DNA of 64,000 nucleotides from the NCBI RefSeq assembly GCF_902498845.1, contig NZ_CABVLM010000005.1:1-64000 (forward strand), in the 5' to 3' direction. Position numbers and translations under genes: made by a program. Each line of letters begins with the position of its first letter. The first letter of the stretch is position 1. Shown here piece by piece: positions 55,555 to 63,974 of the stretch. Below the pieces are notes generated by a model. That model made no database searches and had not been told where the DNA came from. It saw only the letters and a program-made list of their open reading frames with translations. Source of the stretch: Pseudoalteromonas rhizosphaerae (GTDB lineage: Bacteria; Pseudomonadota; Gammaproteobacteria; Enterobacterales; Alteromonadaceae).

Positions 55555-57488
55555 GCTAAATTAATCGGTTTAAGTAATACTTGCTCTATCTCAAGGAGTT
55601 CAATTTGCTTCGGATCTGGCTGTATACCACTGACGATTACTCGCTTTAGATCTGGATAATACTGCTTTGTATAACGAGCTAAATCCAAGCCACTGCCATC
55701 AGGCAAATGCATATCTAATAACACTTTATCAAATTGAGAGTCATTTTTTAGAATTGCTAAAGTATGCTCATAACTAGTTGCAACAACGGTTTCAACCCCT
55801 AAACTTTCCAGTAATAACTGGGTGATTTGCGCCGCATCTGCATCATCTTCAACCAATAAAAAACGCGCACAACTTTTTACTCGCGCTGGTTGCGCTAATT
55901 TATCAACGGGCTTATTAGCCGCCATAGAGTAATTAGTTAAGCACTGATAAAGTAAGCTTGAATCAACAGGTTTGCCTATCACATCGTTAAAGCCCAGCGC
56001 CAATAACTCGCTATGTATACCTTTCATCGTGGCAGCAGTAAGCGCGATTACCGCACCCTTAAAACCCATTTTTCTAAGTTCAATCGTAGTTTCTTTGCCC
56101 CCCATCACCGGCATATGAATATCTAAAAATATAATGTCGTACGGATCACCTTGCTGTTGTGCTTTAGTTACTTTATCAAGTGCTTGCTTACCGTGTTCAG
56201 CATAATCAACCTTTGCACCAGCAGAAGAGATCATATGCCCAACTAACACCCGTAAATCTCGTAAATCATCAACCACCAATACTCGGCCACTGACTTTACA
56301 GGGGGCCATTTTTTGCTGCATATTAGGTGTCAAATCGAGCTTCAATACACTGCGCTCTACATATTGAATATTGCCCGGATACACTGAAATAGTAAATTCA
56401 GATCCATGACCGATAGCAGACTCTAATGTGATCCCGCCCTGCATACGACTCAACAATTCAGAGCAAATAGCTAAACCTAACCCCGCGCCGCCAACTGAGC
56501 GCGATTCTACATCGGCTATTTGTTCAAATGGTTTGAATATAAGTGCTTGTTTCTCAGGGGCAATACCCATTCCAGAATCTTTAATACTAAAAAACAGCAT
56601 TTCACGGCCATCAATAACTTTTGTCCATGCGTGAACAATGATATCGCCTTGCTCGGTGAACTTAATCGCATTATTGATGATATTAATTAAAATTTGCCGA
56701 AACCGTGTCGCATCAATACTAATTACAAGGGGCAAAGGTTGTAATGACTCAAAACGCAGCGACAGCCCTTTATCCAGCGCAGATACTCGCATTAAGGTAA
56801 ACACATCAGCCATTAAACTATCAAGGTTGACATCACTGCAGCTGAGCTCCAGTTTATCGGCAGCTATTTTTGATAAATCGAGAACATCATTTAACAAGCT
56901 AAGTAGATGCTTACCATTACGATAAATAACCCCTAACTCATTATTGGCATGATTGTTAAATTCACTTTGCATAAGCAACTCGGTATAGCCCAAGATTGAC
57001 GATAACGGAGTGCGTAGCTCATGGCTTAAATGTGCTAAAAAGCGGTCTTTAGAACGATTTTCGGCTTCTGCTTTGAGTCGTTCAAGGCGTTCATCTTCAA
57101 CATCGCGTCGGGCTAATGCGTAGCGAATAGAGCGGGCAAAGCGACTTGAACTCATTTCACTTTTTACGAGGTAATCAACAGCTCCGGCATCCAAAGCGGC
57201 TAAATCAAGGGCGTCGTTTGATTGCCCTGTGAGCATAATGATAGGGCCATTAAAACCATTTTCTACAGCTTGCTTTAAAACTGCTAAGCCGTCTGAAGCC
57301 CCTAAGCGGTAATCAAGCAGGCAAATATCGTGCTGATTTTTACTAAGTACCTTAACTGCCTGCTTGGGATCACTGATCCACTCTATATCAAATGTATGCG
57401 AACTCAGCTGCTCTAGATAATCACAGGTTAAAATATAATCATCTTCATCGTCTTCAACAAGTAACAGTCTGGTTGCCTTATCTAACAT
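55527..57488 (-). CDS. Hybrid sensor kinase, REC-HisKA-HATPase-REC-REC
   Basis: 653 aa, soluble. REC1 about 5-125 (VEDDEDDY; Asp59 in DICLLDYRLG). Kinase core: His156 in LAHLSHELRTPLSSILGY, N box INNAIKFTEQGD, G1 DSGMGI, G2 GGAGLGLAI. REC2 about 400-515 (DIIFLDIHMPVMGG). REC3 about 535-650 (KVLLDMHLPDGSG), ending a few residues after its conserved Lys. No HPt domain, so onward transfer needs another protein. Last gene of the minus-strand two-component cluster; 19 bp after the Rcp1-like receiver. Its N-terminal receiver suggests it is itself switched by phosphorylation. Confidence 0.9.
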   Translation of the reverse strand: MLDKATRLLLVEDDEDDYILTCDYLEQLSSHTFDIEWISDPKQAVKVLSKNQHDICLLDYRLGASDGLAVLKQAVENGFNGPIIMLTGQSNDALDLAALDAGAVDYLVKSEMSSSRFARSIRYALARRDVEDERLERLKAEAENRSKDRFLAHLSHELRTPLSSILGYTELLMQSEFNNHANNELGVIYRNGKHLLSLLNDVLDLSKIAADKLELSCSDVNLDSLMADVFTLMRVSALDKGLSLRFESLQPLPLVISIDATRFRQILINIINNAIKFTEQGDIIVHAWTKVIDGREMLFFSIKDSGMGIAPEKQALIFKPFEQIADVESRSVGGAGLGLAICSELLSRMQGGITLESAIGHGSEFTISVYPGNIQYVERSVLKLDLTPNMQQKMAPCKVSGRVLVVDDLRDLRVLVGHMISSAGAKVDYAEHGKQALDKVTKAQQQGDPYDIIFLDIHMPVMGGKETTIELRKMGFKGAVIALTAATMKGIHSELLALGFNDVIGKPVDSSLLYQCLTNYSMAANKPVDKLAQPARVKSCARFLLVEDDADAAQITQLLLESLGVETVVATSYEHTLAILKNDSQFDKVLLDMHLPDGSGLDLARYTKQYYPDLKRVIVSGIQPDPKQIELLEIEQVLLKPINLALLTQLIEG

Positions 57489-57507
57489 AGCGTCTCCAGT
57501 TTTTTAT

Positions 57508-57969
57508 TTAGTCATTAAACGTACTAGGTAACTCTACAAACTCCACCCAGTACTTACCTAACGTTTTCATTAGTTCAACTAAGCCATCAAACGTAACTGG
57601 TTTAGTAATGTATGAAGCCGCGCCTAAATCGTAACCCTTAACCATGTCTTCCTCTTGCTTAGACGTGGTTAAAATAACTACAGGAATACCTTTTAAGTTT
57701 GAATTGCCTTTAATCGCTTGCAACGCTTCGCGTCCATCCATGCGTGGCATATTCAAATCCAATAAAATCAACCCAGGTCGTGGCGATGAGTTTTTGTCTT
57801 CAAACTTACCTTTACGCTCTAGGTACTCCAAAAGCTCCACACCATCTTCAACAAAGTATAACTCGTTTAATACACGGCTTTCAGCGAGTGCGTCTTGCGT
57901 TAATAAACGATCATCTTCATCATCATCAGCCATTAAAATGGTGATTGGCTTTACTTTAGAAAATGGCAT
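57508..57969 (-). CDS. Rcp1-like single-domain response regulator
   Basis: 153 aa receiver: DDDEDD pocket (15-20), phospho-acceptor Asp71 in LILLDLNMPRMDG, Thr in ILTTSK, Lys in YITKPV. The long alpha2-beta3 insertion (RKGKFEDKNSSPRPG) is typical of the Rcp1/cyanobacterial-phytochrome regulator group, which often pairs with CHASE3 or phytochrome kinases. Its ATG directly follows the stop of the CHASE3 kinase gene. Confidence 0.92.
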   Translation of the reverse strand: MPFSKVKPITILMADDDEDDRLLTQDALAESRVLNELYFVEDGVELLEYLERKGKFEDKNSSPRPGLILLDLNMPRMDGREALQAIKGNSNLKGIPVVILTTSKQEEDMVKGYDLGAASYITKPVTFDGLVELMKTLGKYWVEFVELPSTFND

Positions 57970-59454
57970 TTAAGCCTCTCCTTGCAATGTGAAAAGCTCG
58001 CTTTCCACAGGTAGTTTTATGATGAAGGTTGCTCCCTCACCGGTTTCACTTTGTGCCGCTATCGTACCGCCGTGACGCTCTACAATACGTCGGCACACGG
58101 ATAAACCAATCCCCGTGCCTTTATATTGCGAACGCCCATGCAGACGTTGAAACGGAACAAAAATTTTGTCGGTATATTCTGGCGCAAAACCAATACCGTT
58201 ATCTTTCACTGTAATGATTTGCCATTCCAGCTCTGTATTATAATCATCATTAAATTCAGTCTGATGCTGATACTCAATAGTGATAATTGGTGCCACATCT
58301 GGACGTCTAAATTTCACCGCATTTGAAATCAAATTCAAAAATAGCTGCTGCATTTGGCTCAGATCTGCTTGTATTACTGGCATTTCGCCCACGTTGACCT
58401 GCGCATTTGACTCTTTAATCGCAATTTCTAAATCGCTTAGCACATCATCAAGTACTTGCTTTAAATCCGTATCGGCAAAGTCTTTACCACGTGTTGTCAC
58501 TCGCGAAAACTCTAACAAGTCATTAATTAAATTAGACATTCTTTGCGCTGCATTTTTCATACGCGCGATATAATCAATGCCTTTTTCACCCAATTCGTCT
58601 TTAAACATGGTTTCTAAGCGATCACTAAATGCTTGAATTTTGCGCAGTGGCTCTTGCAAATCATGACTCGCTACAAAGGCAAACTCTTCAAGCTCACGGT
58701 TACTGCGACTTAGTTCATCAGAGTACAAGGTCAGCTCTTGTGTACGCTCGGTCACTTTACTAGCCAGTGTTTCGTTTTGATATTCAAGTTCCTGCTGATA
58801 TTTTGCCGCTGTATGTAAGTTAATACGCGTGAGCATAAACATACCAAGGATCAATAAAGCACTGGTTACGGCAGTAATTGCAAAAGTGAGTTTGGCTTCT
58901 TTTTTAATTTGCCCTAACTTTCGAAACTGCACAGCTTTAAAAGCAGACTCCGCATCTTGAATTTCATCAGCGAGCTCTCTAATTTGCTCGTAAAGCTTAC
59001 GGCCTTGATGCGTCTCTAGTAAATAATGAGCACGGCGTTCTTTATCTGCTAATGCTAAATCAACGGTTCTGGTTAATACCGCAACTTTATCATCAACCAA
59101 AAATAGTAAACGCGCTACTTTATCTGCTTGGCCTGCAATTTCAGTACGTAAATTTTTAACCAGTGTAGCTTGTGAGTTGAGCTGCATAATAGCGTCGTTG
59201 TAGGGTGCTAAATAATCTTTATCGCCCGTTAATAAGTAACCACGTTGTCCTGATTCTGCCTGCACAATTGAAAGATGAAGCTTCTCAATTGCGGTGTTTA
59301 ACATATTAGTATCATCTAAACGCTGTTGGGTTTGAGTCAGGCTTTGAATGGTATTCATTGCCAAAATCGCATTCCCCACCACAATACACAGCAGCACCGC
59401 GATAAAACTGGCCCAGGTTACCTTGACCTTACCTTGTTGCTTTTGCAGCTTCAT
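57970..59454 (-). CDS. CHASE3 sensor histidine kinase
   Basis: 494 aa. Membrane helix about 15-34, periplasmic CHASE3 domain about 40-180 (four-helix bundle; AESGQRGYLLTGDKDYLAPY is its signature), second helix about 190-209, a coiled coil, then HisKA with His264 in FVASHDLQEPLRKI, N box NLISNAVKFRRPD, G1 DNGIGF, F-box KIFVPFQRLH and G2 GTGIGLSV. The H-box and short architecture resemble kinases that signal to Rcp1-like receivers, and such a receiver is encoded immediately downstream. Confidence 0.93.
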   Translation of the reverse strand: MKLQKQQGKVKVTWASFIAVLLCIVVGNAILAMNTIQSLTQTQQRLDDTNMLNTAIEKLHLSIVQAESGQRGYLLTGDKDYLAPYNDAIMQLNSQATLVKNLRTEIAGQADKVARLLFLVDDKVAVLTRTVDLALADKERRAHYLLETHQGRKLYEQIRELADEIQDAESAFKAVQFRKLGQIKKEAKLTFAITAVTSALLILGMFMLTRINLHTAAKYQQELEYQNETLASKVTERTQELTLYSDELSRSNRELEEFAFVASHDLQEPLRKIQAFSDRLETMFKDELGEKGIDYIARMKNAAQRMSNLINDLLEFSRVTTRGKDFADTDLKQVLDDVLSDLEIAIKESNAQVNVGEMPVIQADLSQMQQLFLNLISNAVKFRRPDVAPIITIEYQHQTEFNDDYNTELEWQIITVKDNGIGFAPEYTDKIFVPFQRLHGRSQYKGTGIGLSVCRRIVERHGGTIAAQSETGEGATFIIKLPVESELFTLQGEA

Positions 59455-59475
59455 TTATAATCCTTTTATATTATC

Positions 59476-59685
59476 TTATTCAACGACGCCGAGATTCGAT
59501 ATTTGTTCCAAGCTGTCACTGCATTGCTGACAATTACTTATTATTTTATCAAGTGCTGCCAATGCTTTTTCTTTTGGCATATCATTTTCTAGCACTAATT
59601 TGATCAATTCTGCATTCATCGATATACGATTCAGTGGTCCGCGTGCATCATGAATCAACTTATTGATTTTATCGTTATTAGCCAT
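59476..59685 (-). CDS. Stand-alone histidine-kinase dimerisation/phospho-acceptor domain
   Basis: 69 aa from the ATG at 59685, chosen because AAGGGG lies 5 bases upstream; the longer frame to 59748 runs into the preceding regulator gene. Residues 5-65 form a HisKA-like helical hairpin: H-box KLIHDARGPLNRISMNAEL with His12, then a second amphipathic helix (KALAALDKIISNCQQCSDSLEQI). There is no ATP-binding domain, sensor or membrane segment. It could dimerise with or be phosphorylated by the neighbouring kinases, act as a phosphotransfer shuttle, or antagonise kinase dimers. Encoded between the sigma54 regulator and the CHASE3 kinase, so co-expression is likely. Confidence 0.75.
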   Translation of the reverse strand: MANNDKINKLIHDARGPLNRISMNAELIKLVLENDMPKEKALAALDKIISNCQQCSDSLEQISNLGVVE

Positions 59686-59716
59686 GCTACCCCTTGGTTG
59701 ATTACTTGAGTTTAAT

Positions 59717-61057
59717 TTAGCTATATTCGCCAATGCCACCATAGGCATTTAGACGGTTGTATAAAGTTTTAGTACTTATACCTAGCATTTGTGCTGCAAG
59801 CGTTTTATTGCCTTGTACTTTATCCAACGTAGCGTGGATCAGCTCTTTTTCAACTTCTTCAATAGTTTGCCCTGCAGTCACTTGATTTGCTTGAGCTTGC
59901 TTATTCACTCGTGAAAATGGTGACTCTAAGTTATCTGGCAAAGTAATCGCTTTACCTTTTGGATCACTCATAATAAAAGCACGATGAATGCCGTGGCGCA
60001 GTTCTCGAACATTGCCTGGCCAATCATAGCTTTCAAGTAACTTTAATTGTGCAGTTTGCCATTGAAAGTCGGTATTGTTTTCTTCATTTAATTGATTTAA
60101 AAAAGCATTGGCTAATAAGGCAATATCTTCTTTTCTTTCACGCAGTGGTGGAATATCAATAGGAAATACCGCTAACCGAAAGTAGATATCTTCACGAATA
60201 ACATTATTTTGCGCTAAATCTTCTAATGAACGGTTAGTCGCAGAAATCACTCGGCAATCTACCGCACTTTCTTTACTGCCACCTACTCGGGTTACTTTTT
60301 TAGTTTCTAACACGCGCAATAGATTAGGCTGCATATCTATTGGCATTTCAGTCACTTCGTCTAGAAATAATGTTCCGCCGGTTGCTTGCTCAAATACACC
60401 GTCTTTACGGGCAATAGCACCAGTAAAAGCCCCTTTCTCATGGCCAAATAATTCGCTACCAATAAGTTCTTTCGATAACGCACCGCAGTTAGTAGCCACC
60501 AAAGGTCCTGTACATGCGCTAGCATTGTGAATCGCTTGTGCGACAACTTCTTTACCAGCACCACTTTCACCCATTAACATTACGTTGGCGTTGGTGTTAG
60601 CAACGCGCTCAATCATGGTATACAAATGCTGCATTTGCGGCGATTCACCTATTAAGGTGCCAAAATGCTTTTTAATACTTGGCTCGGCTTTTTTCTTAGC
60701 CGTGGTTTTTTTAGGGTTGAGAAGGCGCTCAATATCTTCGCGCTGCAAGGGCTTAACTAGATGACCAACGTTAGGCTCACACATTTCAGCCAACTTACCT
60801 TTGACTGAAGGATGACCTGAAATAAGGGTTATTTTTGGTTTTTGACCAATACTTTTAAGGTGCTCAACCAAGTGTAAACCACTTCCATCAGGCAGCATAA
60901 AGTCTAACAATACATGGTCAAAGGTATTATTTACAAACCACTGCTCAGCCTCTGCTAAATTAGCAGCAGTATTAATGTTATGTCCTAAAAACTCTACGAT
61001 ATGACAAACGACATCACTAAACTCGCTATCATCATCAACTAACAGTATGTTTAACAT
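59717..61057 (-). CDS. sigma54-dependent response regulator (NtrC family)
   Basis: 446 aa. Receiver 1-115 (Asp52 in VLLDFMLPDGSG), AAA+ domain about 130-370 with Walker A GESGAGKE (162-169) and the sigma54-contacting GAFTGA loop (208-213), and a C-terminal Fis-type helix-turn-helix (about 405-440, LAAQMLGISTKTLYNRL). Activates sigma54 promoters when phosphorylated. First gene of the five-gene two-component cluster; no sigma54 promoter (TGGCAC-N5-TTGC) was seen in the window, so its targets lie elsewhere. Confidence 0.95.
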   Translation of the reverse strand: MLNILLVDDDSEFSDVVCHIVEFLGHNINTAANLAEAEQWFVNNTFDHVLLDFMLPDGSGLHLVEHLKSIGQKPKITLISGHPSVKGKLAEMCEPNVGHLVKPLQREDIERLLNPKKTTAKKKAEPSIKKHFGTLIGESPQMQHLYTMIERVANTNANVMLMGESGAGKEVVAQAIHNASACTGPLVATNCGALSKELIGSELFGHEKGAFTGAIARKDGVFEQATGGTLFLDEVTEMPIDMQPNLLRVLETKKVTRVGGSKESAVDCRVISATNRSLEDLAQNNVIREDIYFRLAVFPIDIPPLRERKEDIALLANAFLNQLNEENNTDFQWQTAQLKLLESYDWPGNVRELRHGIHRAFIMSDPKGKAITLPDNLESPFSRVNKQAQANQVTAGQTIEEVEKELIHATLDKVQGNKTLAAQMLGISTKTLYNRLNAYGGIGEYS

Positions 61058-61146
61058 GATAAATCCCTATGCTTATTATCATTGCCCAGCCCCACATCTT
61101 AACTGCCTTATTCTACAAAATCGATGCTTAACTGGAAATTTACGCT

Positions 61147-61164
61147 ATCTAAATAGATTTAGAT
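61147..61164. promoter_or_regulatory. Palindrome upstream of the NUDIX gene
   Basis: ATCTAAA-TAGA-TTTAGAT, a perfect 7-bp inverted repeat with a 4-base centre, 12 bases before a TATAAT (61176-61181). Positioned like an operator overlapping the -35 region. Confidence 0.4.
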
Positions 61165-61210
61165 CTTTTTTGAGATATAATTTTTAAATTAAATTTTAAG
61201 GAACATTCTG

Positions 61211-61723
61211 ATGCGCTTACTTAAAAGCACCGTTCATCCCAGTGTGAGTGCCAGCGAGCCACGTCAATTTACTCGCCTAACGAGCCGTGCTATTGCCTTA
61301 AAAGGCACTGATATTTTATTAATGTACACTGCCCGCTATGAAGATTTCAGCTTGCCTGGCGGCGGCATTGATGAAGGTGAAAGCACAGAGCAAGGATTAA
61401 TCCGCGAGCTACAAGAAGAAACTGGCGCACAAAACATCAAAGTACTCGGTGAGTTTGGCCTTTATGAAGAATACCGCCCTTGGTATAAAGATGATTATGC
61501 AGTGATCCATATAAAGTCTTACTGCTATTTTTGTAGTATCGATGAGCAATTAGGGCAAGCCCAACTAGAACATTATGAGCAACAAAATGGCATGGTTGCT
61601 AAATGGGTTAATATTTATGATGCCATTGCTCATAATGAGCGAACGCTAGCAAACAGCGATAAGCAAGGGCTATCAATCATTCGCGAAACCTACTTATTAA
61701 AACAGATAGCTAAGCAACTTTAG
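61211..61723 (+). CDS. NUDIX hydrolase
   Basis: 170 aa. A complete Nudix box, GGIDEGESTEQGLIRELQEETG (by position about 51-72, matching GX5EX7REUXEEXGU), binds the metal ion. Hydrolyses a nucleoside diphosphate linked to another group; the substrate is not predictable. The ATG has TAAGGAA upstream, preceded by a likely promoter with TATAAT (61176-61181). Convergent with the YgjV-type gene, with a shared hairpin at the junction. Confidence 0.9.
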   Translation: MRLLKSTVHPSVSASEPRQFTRLTSRAIALKGTDILLMYTARYEDFSLPGGGIDEGESTEQGLIRELQEETGAQNIKVLGEFGLYEEYRPWYKDDYAVIHIKSYCYFCSIDEQLGQAQLEHYEQQNGMVAKWVNIYDAIAHNERTLANSDKQGLSIIRETYLLKQIAKQL

Positions 61724-61737
61724 GATCACAGCCCTGT

Positions 61738-61768
61738 AAAGAAGCTAATCTGCTCTGTTAGCTTCTTT
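61738..61768. terminator. Hairpin in the YgjV gene end, between convergent genes
   Basis: An 11-bp perfect inverted repeat AAAGAAGCTAA (61738-61748) / TTAGCTTCTTT (61758-61768). It starts 15 bases after the NUDIX stop and includes the last codons and stop of the opposite-strand gene. The T-tracts are short, so efficiency is uncertain. Confidence 0.6.
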
Positions 61769-62251
61769 CGACCAGAAATAAAAACGCCATAACCCGACTA
61801 AATTACTGAGCAAAAACAAGCACTCCATCAATACTGCCATCGGTGAACCCACCAGTAGATTATGGCTTATCCACAATGCAGTGCCGAACACCATAAATAG
61901 TCGCAACAACATATCTCGCGGTTGGAAAGAAGCAAACGTCTGTATTAATGTTGCTAGCAATGCTAAACCACTTAACCAACCCTGCCAAGTTAATATAACA
62001 GCCACAGTGCTTAACAACATAAAACCCAACATTGCCCACTGACTACGATTAAAAATACAATAAAAATAACGAACTGCCGCTATCAACATTAATAAACTAG
62101 CACTTATTTTATCCAGCAAAAAAAAGTGTGTAGCGGTTAAAAGCACAGAGCTGAATAAGCACAGCAATATTAATTTTCGAGATTTAAATTGAAATGACGC
62201 TAAATCTAATAAAGTAGCGATAGCGACTAAGCATTGTGAAACTAAAAACAT
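61745..62251 (-). CDS. YgjV-family inner membrane protein
   Basis: 168 aa with about six closely packed membrane helices and the YgjV-type C-terminal pattern (FGTALWISHNLLVGSPMAV followed by LSNLVGLWRFYFW). Function unknown in E. coli. It follows the Crp-family regulator by 51 bp in the same direction and may belong to that unit. SD AGGAG precedes the ATG. Confidence 0.82.
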   Translation of the reverse strand: MFLVSQCLVAIATLLDLASFQFKSRKLILLCLFSSVLLTATHFFLLDKISASLLMLIAAVRYFYCIFNRSQWAMLGFMLLSTVAVILTWQGWLSGLALLATLIQTFASFQPRDMLLRLFMVFGTALWISHNLLVGSPMAVLMECLFLLSNLVGLWRFYFWSKEANRAD

Positions 62252-62302
62252 AGTGACTCCTGAAAAAAACAGCAGTCTAATTTAACCTAGCCTTGCAGCG
62301 CC

Positions 62303-62869
62303 TTAACTTAAGTTAAGGCGCTGACGAATTCGTGATAAAGAAATAGCAGAAATGCCGATATACATCGCCACTTCGGTTAGCGTCAATTGCGCAATCCAGT
62401 GTGGTTTTTGCGCTAATAAATAGCGATAGCGCTGCTCTGGTGTATTTAATAATAAAAAAGCCTCTTTAGCTTCTTTAAACACTAATTGTTGGGTCAATAA
62501 ATGTTGTTTTAGTTGTTGCCAATCGGGCTGCTCAAATACAGCTAACGGAATGGCAATTAATCGCGCTGATTTAACCACTTGCAACTGATAAAGCCCAGGA
62601 GTATTGGTAAGCCAGTTAGCAAATAAAAGAGCAAACTCGTCCTTAAAATAATATTCTTTGCATTTTTGCCCGCCACTTTCAGTAGTGTGCAATGCAGCGA
62701 GTACGCCTTCTAAAATTAAGTAACCATACTGCTGCTTATCGCCTTGTTGTAAGATCACCTCACCGCGAGAAAATGTTTTCACTGCAAATTGCTGCTCACA
62801 TTTAACAAGCAAATCATTAGCCAATGCATGATAACTATCTCCTAACGGCAACATCGCTAAATTATGCAT
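62303..62869 (-). CDS. Crp/Fnr-family transcriptional regulator
   Basis: 188 aa. A cyclic-nucleotide-binding fold (about 28-120: FSRGEVILQQGDKQQYGYLILEG) but without the arginine/glutamate signature needed for cAMP, then a C-terminal helix-turn-helix (about 160-185: LTLTEVAMYIGISAISLSRIRQRL). No Fe-S cysteine cluster like that of FNR, so the signal is unknown. Its ATG overlaps the stop of the upstream flavoprotein gene by 8 bases (ATGCATAA), so the two are translationally coupled. Confidence 0.9.
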   Translation of the reverse strand: MHNLAMLPLGDSYHALANDLLVKCEQQFAVKTFSRGEVILQQGDKQQYGYLILEGVLAALHTTESGGQKCKEYYFKDEFALLFANWLTNTPGLYQLQVVKSARLIAIPLAVFEQPDWQQLKQHLLTQQLVFKEAKEAFLLLNTPEQRYRYLLAQKPHWIAQLTLTEVAMYIGISAISLSRIRQRLNLS

Positions 62870-63899
62870 TGGCTGGTGCTAACAGTTCAGTGATTTCAGC
62901 AGCACTAATCCCCTCTCTTGCAATGTATTTTTGCCCGCACCATAACGGCGAAAAATCACTTTTGCCTTGTGCTTCTGATTTAGATCGCAATGCACTTAGC
63001 GCAATACTGGCAAATGGGAATGCAGGAGCTTGCTGCGGCATGGCGCCAAGTTCACGCATAATGCGGTTTTCAATCCCTCGGGCAGCGCGCCCAGAAAACA
63101 CCGTTGTCAGCGCCGTGCTATTCGCTGACTGCTGTAAAATAGCGTCGCGGTGCAGCGCTGAAGTAGTTGCCTCTTGAGCCAATAAGTAGGCACTTCCTAC
63201 TTGCACCAACTCGGCGCCTAGCGCATACATCTGCTGTACATCTTCAGTGGTTGCAATACCACCTGCCGCAATGATGGGTACATTTAGTTCAGCCACGCAT
63301 TGCTCGACTAATACTGCGGTAGATTTCTGCAAAGCCAAATCCATTGATAAAAAATGTCCTCGATGGCCACCTGCTTCTAAACCCTGCGCAATAATAGCAT
63401 CAGCGCCATTTTCACTCAGCCAAATAGCTTCATCTAAAGTGGTAGCAGTTGAAATCACTTTAGTGCCCCAGCTTTTGATTTGCGCCATAATCGTTTGATC
63501 AGGTAAACCAAAATGAAAACTGACTACTGGGGGTTTAAAAGGCGCTATCAGCGCGACTGTATCTGCATCAATTGGTTGACGAGAAGCCCCTGCAGTTAAG
63601 CTTTCAGCATCAATACCATACTCATCAAAATAAGGCGCTAGCAAATTATGCCATTGCTGCTTTTGTTGGCTGGTGTAATCACCGACCGTATGACAAAAAA
63701 AGTTAAGGTTATAGGGATTACTGGTCGCTTGAGTCAGTTTATCAAGCTCGCTCACTAACTGTTGTTTTGAGAGCATTGCACAGGGTAATGATCCTAAACC
63801 ACCTGCGTTACTCACCGCAGCAGCTAAACGAAAATCTTGCACACCCGCCATTGGCGCCTGAATGAGGGGTCGTTGAGTATTAAATAAAGATAACGCCAT
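62862..63899 (-). CDS. Nitronate monooxygenase-like FMN protein
   Basis: 345 aa TIM-barrel flavoprotein of the nitronate monooxygenase/2-nitropropane dioxygenase family. QAPMAGVQDFRLAAAVSNAGGLGSL (by position 15-39) forms the FMN site; ADAIIAQGLEAGGHRG and PIIAAGGIATTEDV are the central signature and phosphate-binding loops. May detoxify alkyl nitronates; the physiological substrate is unclear. ATG at 63899 with AAGGAG upstream (a GTG lies one codon earlier). Coupled to the Crp-family gene downstream. Confidence 0.92.
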   Translation of the reverse strand: MALSLFNTQRPLIQAPMAGVQDFRLAAAVSNAGGLGSLPCAMLSKQQLVSELDKLTQATSNPYNLNFFCHTVGDYTSQQKQQWHNLLAPYFDEYGIDAESLTAGASRQPIDADTVALIAPFKPPVVSFHFGLPDQTIMAQIKSWGTKVISTATTLDEAIWLSENGADAIIAQGLEAGGHRGHFLSMDLALQKSTAVLVEQCVAELNVPIIAAGGIATTEDVQQMYALGAELVQVGSAYLLAQEATTSALHRDAILQQSANSTALTTVFSGRAARGIENRIMRELGAMPQQAPAFPFASIALSALRSKSEAQGKSDFSPLWCGQKYIAREGISAAEITELLAPANA

Positions 63900-63974
63900 C
63901 ACTTTCTCCTTGTAACTTTTTCAGCCACCAGAACTTTTTACCGATACAAAAATAATAGCTGAGTAAAAATAATA

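Noticed and set aside
59476..59748. Longer 90-codon version of the isolated DHp gene
   Set aside because: The extra 21 residues overlap the end of the sigma54 regulator gene and have no ribosome site; the ATG at 59685 has AAGGGG upstream.
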